Source of the DNA: an uncultured Kiritimatiellota bacterium
GTDB taxonomy: Bacteria; Verrucomicrobiota; Kiritimatiellia; RFP12; DVOR01
Direction of reading: 5' to 3'
DNA length: 56,500 nt
Assembly (NCBI GenBank): GCA_944389545.1
Contig: CALXMT010000014.1
Location: 1 to 56,500, forward strand
This document shows, piece by piece, positions 50,572 through 56,500 of this stretch; the first letter of the stretch is position 1; each line of letters begins with the position of its first letter. The notes under the pieces are model-generated. The model was not told where the DNA came from. It saw nothing but the letters and a program-made list of their open reading frames with translations, and searched no databases. Both the position numbers and the translations under genes were made by a program.

Positions 50572-51741
50572 TCAGGGCGTGACGGCGTTGCCATCCGGCA
50601 GACGGAAGCCGATGGCCGCGGCCTTCGCCAAGAGGGTGGGCGAGGCGTGCTGAAGATAGAGCGTGGTGGCGCAGAACTGCCGGCGATAGGGATAGGTGCG
50701 GCGCTGAATGGCGAAGCGCCGCCGACGCTGCGCCTCCGGCAGGTGGACGATGTCCAGGAAGTTCAGGTGGTCGGCCACGACCATCGAGAGCTTCTGCGTG
50801 ATAAACCAGAGCACCTCTTCGTCCGGACGGTTTTGCACGTCCATCGTGATTTTGGGGATGACGGGCGGGGGCAGAATAGGCTGTACGGCGGGCTGCTTGC
50901 CGAGATAGGCGCAGGCGGCGTGATAGACCGCGATGGTGCCGTTGACCTTGCCCTCATAGGAGTGTCCGGCGAGGTGGGGCGTGGCGAGGAAGGCGAGGTC
51001 GGCCAGCTCGGGCGAGAAGTCGGGCTCGCCCTCCCACACATCGATGATGGCGTCGGAGAGCTGGCCATCGCGCAGGGCCGCGATGAGCGCCTCCGTGTCG
51101 CAGACGGCGCCGCGGGCCATGTTGATGAGCACCGCGCCATACTTCGCGCCCTTCAGCGTCTCGGCGTTGAGCATGTGCCACGTGGGGTGGGGCCCCTCCT
51201 TCGTGAGCGGCACAAAGGGAATGATGTAATCCGCCTGCGCGAGGACCACATCCTGCGGCAAGAAGTTCTGCGCCTCCACGTCGCGCGGGTTGTCCTTGCG
51301 CGGCGGGTCGCAGCAGAGCACACGCATCCCCAGCGCCTCACACCGCCGGCGAATCATCCCGCCGATCCACCCCACGCCAATCAACGCAACGGTCGCGCCG
51401 TCCAGACGGTGGTGTCGGGTGTGGGCATATTCCAAAAGCGCCGCGATGCAATAATCCGCCACGCTTTCGCCGTTCGCGCGCGGCGCGTGCACCCAACGGA
51501 TGCCCGCCTCCGCCAACCAATCCGCGTCCACATGATCCGTACCCGTCACGGCCGTTCCGATGAACCGCACAGACGACCCCTCCAGCAGGGCCTTGTTCAA
51601 GGGCACATCGCGCACCATGAGCATGTCCGCGTCACGCACCAATTCCGGGGTGAGCCGCGAGCCATCCGCCAGTGTCACCTGTCCAAGTGTGCTAAACAAC
51701 GTCCGCCCCAAGGGCAGGTTGGTGTCGCAAACTATTTTCAT
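50572..51741 (-). CDS. pdxB: 4-phosphoerythronate dehydrogenase
   Basis: Oxidises 4-phospho-D-erythronate in the DXP-dependent PLP pathway. A 389-aa D-2-hydroxyacid dehydrogenase: the PdxB-type N-terminus (CDTNLPLGRTLF, MLMVRD), VRFIGTAVTGTDHVD, the NAD motif GVGWIGG, DPPRKD, NMARGAV with the catalytic Arg, and DVWEGEP plus TPHLAGHSYEGK with Glu and His, followed by the PdxB dimerisation domain. GGAG lies 8 nt before the ATG. PdxJ is encoded at 24543-25262. ybeY and ispH follow in the same direction. Confidence 0.93.
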   Translation of the reverse strand: MKIVCDTNLPLGRTLFSTLGQVTLADGSRLTPELVRDADMLMVRDVPLNKALLEGSSVRFIGTAVTGTDHVDADWLAEAGIRWVHAPRANGESVADYCIAALLEYAHTRHHRLDGATVALIGVGWIGGMIRRRCEALGMRVLCCDPPRKDNPRDVEAQNFLPQDVVLAQADYIIPFVPLTKEGPHPTWHMLNAETLKGAKYGAVLINMARGAVCDTEALIAALRDGQLSDAIIDVWEGEPDFSPELADLAFLATPHLAGHSYEGKVNGTIAVYHAACAYLGKQPAVQPILPPPVIPKITMDVQNRPDEEVLWFITQKLSMVVADHLNFLDIVHLPEAQRRRRFAIQRRTYPYRRQFCATTLYLQHASPTLLAKAAAIGFRLPDGNAVTP

Positions 51742-51774
51742 CTTTTCATCTCCGAACCAGCTTTTCTACTTATA

Positions 51775-51803
51775 GTCTACCCAATCCCGCCTCTCCATGC
51801 AAG
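51775..51803 (-). promoter_or_regulatory. Promoter of pdxB-ybeY-ispH
   Basis: Minus strand: TTGCAT (51798-51803), a 17-bp spacer and TAGACT (51775-51780). Confidence 0.55.
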
Positions 51804-52276
51804 CGAAAAAAATACAGAAGGATGTATGGGTTCCGCGCCAGCCGCCCCCACCCGCACCCCACCGCAAAGACGCAACAATGGGCGCGAACCGCTTCGGGCT
51901 CCATCGGTCGCTCTGCGGCTTTGCCGCTGACCGCGACCGCCGCCCTCCGTTTCGCGCCTTGTGGCCTTTTATAAAGAAGAGACGTCGGGGAGTGGGGCAT
52001 AGCCCCACCAACAAAACCAAACCTCCAAGCCTCCAAGCTTCTAAACTTCCACTTAAAGCGCGATAGCGTGGAAATCCCAAGGGCGGCGCGACCAAAGGGA
52101 GCGATGGAGCCCGCCGAGTTTCCACGCAAGACCGTCTTCGCGGTAAAATTTTCCCGGACACTACTGGAAAAATACAGAAGGCCGCATGGCTTCCGCGCCA
52201 GCCGCCCCACCCGTGCCCCGCCGCAAACCCTCCTGGGACGTGTTGCCTTTGGGATTCCCACGCCACCGTAAAACGA
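51804..52276. repeat. Repeat tract between pdxB and DUF4143 genes
   Basis: No gene. The inverted GCGAAACGG module (about 51850-51960, hairpin GCGGC/GCCGC) is followed by CCAAGCCTCCAAGC and the GATAGCGTGG long module (about 52055-52170). An AAATACAGAAGG...TTCCGCGCCAGCCGCCCC segment occurs twice in direct orientation (about 51811-51850 and 52170-52208), framing these modules. Confidence 0.7.
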
Positions 52277-53620
52277 TTATTGCGCTTGAGGAAAGGGGGC
52301 CGCGAGGAGGCGAGGGAACTCGGAGATGAGATAGAGGGGGATGACACGAATGGGCCCGTAAGCGGAGAGATTTTCCTGGGAAGCCCGAACGGCAAGGGAA
52401 AGATGTTTTTCCTCCATCATCAGGTGGAGACTGCGCATGGCGCCGGACTTGCCGGACTTGACTTCGATGGGCAAGACACGCCCAGCGTAAGGCATCAGGT
52501 AATCCACCTCGGCAGAGGAGCCACGCGCCTCTCGGTGCCAATAATAGAGCGCCGGAGCCTCGAAAGGTGAACCCATTTTCTGCAATTCCAAACCCACAAA
52601 GAGTTCGGCGAGCGCCCCGCGGTTGACAAAGACGTCCGGCATGCCGGCCCCCCAATCGGAGAGGTCAAGCCCGCTTTCGCAAAGGTAGAGCCCCACGTCA
52701 AAGAAGAGAAGCTTGTTGCGACGCGGGTCGATGTCGCCGCCCAACGGCAATCCGTTGGCATGGCAATCCGTGACGCGGACCAAGAGTCGAGCTTGTTCCA
52801 GCAGTTGTGCGGCCTCTTTGGCTTGGCGGCTGGCAAGCCCGGCCTCCGGGGCTGCATAAACAAATTTTCGTCCGGTTTGTTCGATGGCGGAGGCCAACAC
52901 CCGCAGGATGCGTTCGGCGGGCACCCGCGCACGATATTTGTCGAAGTCCGCCTTGAGAGAGACCAAGATGTCCATCTGTTCACGCCGCGCTTCGAGAAAG
53001 GAGCCGCTCTCGACATACGCCAAGACGGCCGCCGGCATCCCTCCTACCACGCAATAATCGTGCAAAAGTCGCAAGAGCGTCTCGTGGACAAAGGGCTCGA
53101 TTGGGCCTGTCCCTGTCGTTGCAGCCTCCCAAAAGCGACCTTGCCCAACCGCCTCGACAAACTCGCGGAAGGAAAAAGGATGGACAAAGAGATTGCGGAT
53201 TCTCCCTACGCCGAATCCGCCGGCCGCGCCAAACGCGAACTCCAAGAGCGACCCCGCCGCCACCACGTGCAGGTCGGGCCGTTGCTCATAAAAGTAACGC
53301 AAGGCCGTGATGGCACGCGGGCATTCCTGAATTTCATCCAAAAAGAGCAAACTTTTGCCATCCTCCAAGCGCACGCCGGAACGCAATTCCAACGCTTTGC
53401 AAATGGAAGGGATGTCCAGGTCCCCAGCGAAGAGGCCGCCCACTTCAGGCGTCCGCTCAAAATTGACCTCTACAAATGCCTGGAAATGGCGTGCCAACGC
53501 CCGTACTGCGGAGGTCTTCCCTGTCTGCCTCGCCCCACGCAGCAACAGCGGCTTACGGGAGGGGGCCGCGGCCCAAGCCTCCAACGATTCGTCGATTTTC
53601 CGTCTAAAGTATTTGCCCAT
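52277..53620 (-). CDS. AAA+ ATPase with DUF4143 domain
   Basis: A 447-aa ATPase of the AAA_14/DUF4143 group: Walker A GARQTGKTSAV (about 27-37), Walker B SLLFLDEIQE, arginine/sensor region VVAAGSLLEFAFG, and the C-terminal DUF4143 domain with a nuclease-like fold region (SSAEVDYLMPYAGRVLPIEVKSGKSG, D...EVKSG). These genes are common, often mobile or copy-variable, and their role is unknown; a toxin-antitoxin or DNA-related function has been suggested. The ATG at 53620 has GAGAAGGG 9 nt upstream. Four copies of a 33-bp-spaced motif lie just upstream. Confidence 0.88.
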   Translation of the reverse strand: MGKYFRRKIDESLEAWAAAPSRKPLLLRGARQTGKTSAVRALARHFQAFVEVNFERTPEVGGLFAGDLDIPSICKALELRSGVRLEDGKSLLFLDEIQECPRAITALRYFYEQRPDLHVVAAGSLLEFAFGAAGGFGVGRIRNLFVHPFSFREFVEAVGQGRFWEAATTGTGPIEPFVHETLLRLLHDYCVVGGMPAAVLAYVESGSFLEARREQMDILVSLKADFDKYRARVPAERILRVLASAIEQTGRKFVYAAPEAGLASRQAKEAAQLLEQARLLVRVTDCHANGLPLGGDIDPRRNKLLFFDVGLYLCESGLDLSDWGAGMPDVFVNRGALAELFVGLELQKMGSPFEAPALYYWHREARGSSAEVDYLMPYAGRVLPIEVKSGKSGAMRSLHLMMEEKHLSLAVRASQENLSAYGPIRVIPLYLISEFPRLLAAPFPQAQ

Positions 53621-53663
53621 CGTCAATTACCCTTCTCTCTGCCCTTTATGATAACCGACATGA

Positions 53664-53784
53664 TGCAAAAAGACAAGGTAAATTTGAGACCTATCTGACA
53701 AAAATACAGGGTAAATTCAGCGGTGAAATGACACAAATACAGGGTAAATTCAGGGTCGAAGTGACAAAAAGACAGGGTAAATCC
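53664..53784. repeat. Four-copy iterated motif upstream of DUF4143 gene
   Basis: On the minus strand the motif TTTACCCTGTATTTTTGTCA recurs four times, with plus-strand starts at 53664, 53696, 53729 and 53762, i.e. spacings of 32, 33 and 33 bp (about three helical turns). The 10-13 bp between copies are unrelated. The nearest copy is 44 bp from the start codon, where an operator or iterated activator site would lie. Confidence 0.85.
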
Positions 53785-53937
53785 CCTAAGCCCGGGGAAG
53801 TTTTTGCGCAAAAACGCGCTTGTGTAAGAATCCCGCGGCACCGGCTCTCATTGGCAAAGACATCGTTAAACGATGAGTCTCTGAAGATTGCTTACAAGAA
53901 GTGCTTGGGCAACGAATCACGCGGGTGATTGTATCGA
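53785..53937. other. Intergenic, no gene; 15-nt palindrome
   Basis: Downstream of the ATPase/nuclease-like pair. CATCGTT-A-AACGATG at 53861-53875 is a perfect inverted repeat and could end that operon's mRNA, but no T-tract follows. A CCCGGGGAAGTTTTTGCGC segment (about 53790-53810) resembles the start of the GTCCGGGGAA modules. Confidence 0.4.
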
Positions 53938-54612
53938 TTAGGCTTCGGCGGGGCTGGCAAGGCACTTTTGGATTGCCCACTGCTCGAATTGCTCTTTGTC
54001 GAACGTGTGGACATCGCGATAGAACTCTCTCGCTTTGAATCTGTCCAGGTTGAAAAAGATTGGGATATCCTGGGCATCCAAGAGATTGCCCGGTTTTTGG
54101 ACGTTCTTGGCAATCTTCTCTAAGTCGAGTTTTGATTTCTGCGTATAATAATTCTTAACCTCGTCGCTTGCGCTCTTGAAGACAACGATGAACTCGGCAT
54201 TGGCGCGAATCTTCTCCATGGGACAATCCCCCAAGACGCTCAGTGCCGCAGCGTACAGGCTTTCGAACGCCTTCCCACAAATATCGTCATCATCCACATT
54301 CCCGGCGGGTTGCGCCTTGAACTCGATGAAGTAGATTTTCTCATCTGGCGCCAAATAAAGTGCGTCTGCTGTCTTAAGGTCCTTTTGGACATATGGCGTC
54401 TTGAGTCCGTCTCGATACGCGCAAGTTTCCTTTGTGCATCGAATTGAACACTTCACTTTCCAGAGTGATTTAATGCTCGGGAATTTGTCCAACGAATAAA
54501 CGGGGAGATCCCAGATTGGGGAGTCCATCTGTTCAAACGCGGCATCCTCGGACGCCGCGGCTTCCCTCAGTGAGATTTTGGGGAGCTGAAAAGACAGACG
54601 CTTCTTGCTCAT
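53938..54612 (-). CDS. Putative PD-(D/E)xK nuclease-like protein
   Basis: A 224-aa protein of no family I can name. Residues 80-100 read KTADALYLAPDEKIYFIEFK: Asp83, then Glu97-x-Lys99 on a hydrophobic strand, the spacing and context of the PD-(D/E)xK nuclease active site. A Cys cluster (55, 59, 64) precedes it, and a helical C-terminal half follows (FESLYAAALSVLGD, RANAEFIVVFKSASDE). Its ATG overlaps the ATPase stop by 4 nt (ATGA), so the two are cotranslated. The nuclease role is inferred from motif and context only. Confidence 0.6.
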   Translation of the reverse strand: MSKKRLSFQLPKISLREAAASEDAAFEQMDSPIWDLPVYSLDKFPSIKSLWKVKCSIRCTKETCAYRDGLKTPYVQKDLKTADALYLAPDEKIYFIEFKAQPAGNVDDDDICGKAFESLYAAALSVLGDCPMEKIRANAEFIVVFKSASDEVKNYYTQKSKLDLEKIAKNVQKPGNLLDAQDIPIFFNLDRFKAREFYRDVHTFDKEQFEQWAIQKCLASPAEA

Positions 54613-55967
54613 TCGATTTCCTCGAACGGCTTGGCCATTGCCCTATATACCTCTCCGATATCATCCGTGACGTCTTGCGCAAAGAATGTGGGGAGCGCGT
54701 TTCCTTCCGCGTCACGGTCTTGCTCCATCAAATAGACATGGAGTTTGCCAATCATGCTTTCGCGTCCGCAGAATCGCTCAATTGCCCGCAGGAAATAAGG
54801 GCTATGCGTATTGAGGAGCAGACGCAAGCCCAACTTGTCCGACAATTCAACCAACCATTCCGCAAAGCGGACTTGCCACTCCGGGTGCAGGTTGGATTCC
54901 GGTTCATCGATGATGAGCAGGTCGCGCTCCCGAATCCACCCATTCTCAATCGCGCGGGCGATCAGCGCCATCGACTTCATCCCGGAGGCCACGTTGGGGA
55001 TATAAATCTGTCCATTGACGGAACGGTCTTCAAAGACAAGCGTCCGATTTTGCTCCGTCAATTGTCCATTCAACGTCCTCGACAGGTCCCGCAACAACGC
55101 GTTGCGAGCCTCCTGCGATTGGGCCTCTTCCATCGTTGGGTTGGCATCGCGTTGGAGAAAGGCAAAATCCCACCATGAGGGTGTGCAAACCTCTCCGTAA
55201 TGTGCCCTCTTTCTCTTGAGGCTTAGCTCTTGTTCCTGATACGGATTAGGCTCAAGCTCATCAAGGATATGGCAAGGCTCCAAGTAATACGTATCGGAAG
55301 CAACAGCCATGGTGTCACTCGATGGGATATACTTCCAATCCTCAAAGTGCGCCGTGAAGACTGCGCCGGTCTCATATAACGTAAATGATGGCATTGTGTC
55401 AGTTCCCAACAAGTTGACCTGTCCACAATACACGCGCTTGATGGCATTCGAGATTACGAATGTTCCATAGGCTTCATCCGAGTGCGCTGAATCACGCAAC
55501 CATTCCAGGATTTGCTTCTTTAGTGTTGTGTAATCGTCGCAAGCAATCCAGCGTAGCCATGTCTCATGATCTTGAGTAGTTTGGTTGGTCTGCCGCGCAG
55601 GATAATGACCAGAGAAATAATTAAACACCTCCTCGTCATTCCCCCAAAAGGATTCCTTGCAGAGAAGTTCCGGTTGTTCGATATGCGCTAGGCCGCTAGC
55701 CAGAGTGCGAACATGAACGACAAACGAAAGCTCGCTAGGGAATGCGACTTCTCTCTTCGCTTGATACCCGAAGAAGGTTTTCAGCAAATCCGAGGCCTTC
55801 TTGTAAGCCACATAGTAGGGGAGCGCCCGCAATGTGTCGCGAAGCGTCAATATGCCCTTCGCGATTGTGCTCTTTCCGCTCCCATTTGGGCCCGCGACAA
55901 CGGCGATGCGATCCAAGCAGATTTTCGCCTCGCGCACCTTTGCAACGTTATGAACCTCAAATTCCAT
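54609..55967 (-). CDS. ABC-type AAA ATPase (OLD/AAA_21-like), defence-associated type
   Basis: A 452-aa SMC/ABC-like ATPase: Walker A AGPNGSGKST (25-34), a long insert, an ABC-signature-like ASGMKSMALI, Walker B LLIIDEPE with D-loop SNLHP, and the switch His in NTHSP. There is no C-terminal TOPRIM domain, which separates it from OLD nucleases such as GajA. Such ATPases, paired with a small effector, form many anti-phage systems (Septu, PARIS, AbiEi-like types). In-frame ATGs exist at 55985 and 55973; 55967 matches the family start and lies 6 nt after a -10 box. G+C is lower than in flanking operons. Confidence 0.85.
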   Translation of the reverse strand: MEFEVHNVAKVREAKICLDRIAVVAGPNGSGKSTIAKGILTLRDTLRALPYYVAYKKASDLLKTFFGYQAKREVAFPSELSFVVHVRTLASGLAHIEQPELLCKESFWGNDEEVFNYFSGHYPARQTNQTTQDHETWLRWIACDDYTTLKKQILEWLRDSAHSDEAYGTFVISNAIKRVYCGQVNLLGTDTMPSFTLYETGAVFTAHFEDWKYIPSSDTMAVASDTYYLEPCHILDELEPNPYQEQELSLKRKRAHYGEVCTPSWWDFAFLQRDANPTMEEAQSQEARNALLRDLSRTLNGQLTEQNRTLVFEDRSVNGQIYIPNVASGMKSMALIARAIENGWIRERDLLIIDEPESNLHPEWQVRFAEWLVELSDKLGLRLLLNTHSPYFLRAIERFCGRESMIGKLHVYLMEQDRDAEGNALPTFFAQDVTDDIGEVYRAMAKPFEEIE

Positions 55968-55973
55968 AAACAT

Positions 55974-56002
55974 AAGATAGCACATTCCAGGAATGCGTTC
56001 AC
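55974..56002 (-). promoter_or_regulatory. Promoter of ATPase/nuclease-like operon
   Basis: Minus strand: GTGAAC (55997-56002), a 17-bp spacer and TATCTT (55974-55979), ending 6 nt before the ATG at 55967. Predicts a leaderless mRNA. Confidence 0.45.
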
Positions 56003-56061
56003 GTTCTTTCGCGGCAGTAGTTTCTTAAGGTGGCCCCCTGTGTGGGGCGGCCCGTACTGCG

Positions 56062-56460
56062 TCAAGCCCTAATCTGTCCCCTGGCGCACAGGAAGCGCCA
56101 ATAGAGCTTCGCGGCGCTGGTGCAGGAATTGTGGTTGGCTTGGTTGGCCGCTTGAAGAAAGAGGCGTTGCGGTTCCGTGAGCGCGCTCAGGCGCCGTTCG
56201 TATTGGGCCTTCCCAAGATAGACAAAGTCTCCGTAAAGACGCAGAAACTCGTCCGGGTCGGAGACATCGAAGACGGCCTTTTTCGGGGCCTGCCCATAAA
56301 TGTGGCGGTAAAGCCCCGCCACGGTGGTGTCCAATGGAGAGAACGGTACATCCAGGGTCAACTCCTTCAGCGAACGAAGGCGTCCCTTGACGGATTGAGG
56401 GCTTTGATTGCCTCCTTCAGGGCTTCCCATCCATTCGGCGAACTCGTTCTCCAGTCCCAT
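56062..56460 (-). CDS. Small orphan protein, possibly restriction-associated N-terminal-type module
   Basis: A 132-aa soluble helical protein. The ATG at 56460 has GGGAGGA 7 nt upstream; the frame is open to the window edge, but only non-ATG starts lie further up. The layout SVKGRLRSLKEL...VFDVSDPDEFLRLYGDFV...QAANQANHNSCTSAAKLYWRFL resembles the helical module found at the N-terminus of McrB-like and HNH/PD-(D/E)xK restriction proteins (S..YL..L, F.I.D.DEF, N...SAAL..Y..FL). Here it stands alone, 60 nt upstream of the ATPase promoter. The resemblance is by eye and tentative. Confidence 0.55.
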   Translation of the reverse strand: MGLENEFAEWMGSPEGGNQSPQSVKGRLRSLKELTLDVPFSPLDTTVAGLYRHIYGQAPKKAVFDVSDPDEFLRLYGDFVYLGKAQYERRLSALTEPQRLFLQAANQANHNSCTSAAKLYWRFLCARGQIRA

Positions 56461-56500
56461 AAAGCCATCCTCCCGCTCCACGCACGTCAAAAAAAGGTAC

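Noticed and set aside
53623-53841. Small minus-strand protein with repeats (FTLYFC pattern)
   Set aside because: It is the translation of the four-copy DNA motif upstream of the DUF4143 gene, with no ribosome site.

Overview
The window looks like chromosomal DNA of a high-GC, Gram-negative, probably anaerobic bacterium of the PVC superphylum, most likely Verrucomicrobiota/Kiritimatiellota-like. The support is indirect. There is a very long GreA whose N-terminal extension recalls chlamydial/verrucomicrobial GreA. The cell envelope is that of a Gram-negative (DUF481 outer-membrane protein, DUF3332 lipoproteins, Sel1-repeat exported protein). Anaerobic-lifestyle proteins are present (rubrerythrin, a HydE-type radical SAM enzyme). 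The gaps between operons are packed with short interspersed repeats. No rRNA or other phylogenetic marker is present, so the assignment stays tentative.

Layout. 1-1.1 kb: a broken RHS-repeat gene. 1.7-6.7 kb (+): gmd-fcl (GDP-L-fucose synthesis), nfeD-qmcA membrane pair, rnc, and an RlmI-like methyltransferase. 7.3-12.5 kb (+): sugar-phosphate cyclase, zinc-ribbon Ser/Thr kinase, HExxH membrane protein, SIR2 deacylase. 12.8-19.4 kb: small membrane protein (-), Sel1 protein, DUF1846 protein, rubrerythrin, MerR regulator. 19.6-27.1 kb (-): PpiC, exported hypothetical, NSS transporter, tgt, pdxJ, DUF481, rsmI. 27.6-29.7 kb (+): EcoRI-type adenine methyltransferase with a DUF262-HNH protein, followed by a 23-bp repeat array. 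30.3-33.4 kb (-): nrnA and long greA. 34.0-37.6 kb (+): D-aminoacylase family, HydE-like protein, HigBA toxin-antitoxin. 37.6-43.1 kb (-): gltA, epimerase, tsaB, MATE, SLC13 operon. 43.4-46.1 kb (+): tRNA-Gln, Lrp/AsnC regulator, aminotransferase, pseudouridine synthase. 46.4-51.7 kb (-): murD, two DUF3332 lipoproteins, ispH, ybeY, pdxB. 52.3-56.5 kb (-): DUF4143 ATPase behind an iterated motif, then a defence-like island with a predicted PD-(D/E)xK protein, an ABC-type ATPase and a small orphan gene.

How it fits together. Most genes are housekeeping: RNA processing and modification (rnc, rsmI, tgt, tsaB, ybeY, RluA-type), the DXP-dependent PLP pathway (pdxB, pdxJ), isoprenoid and peptidoglycan synthesis (ispH, murD), and the TCA cycle (gltA). 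The accessory material is concentrated in the R-M-like pair, the HigBA module and the island at the right end.

Three points stand out. (1) The intergenic DNA is a mosaic of at least six repeat modules. Each carries a small hairpin, and in five of them the two arms vary together between copies (compensatory changes). (2) Promoters can be read in many gaps: the -35 box is usually TTGC-type, and at several genes the -10 box lies 6-9 nt from the start codon, which predicts leaderless mRNAs. (3) The two-gene ATPase/nuclease-like operon at 53.9-56.0 kb and the methylase/DUF262-HNH pair with its 23-bp array are the best candidates for poorly described systems.
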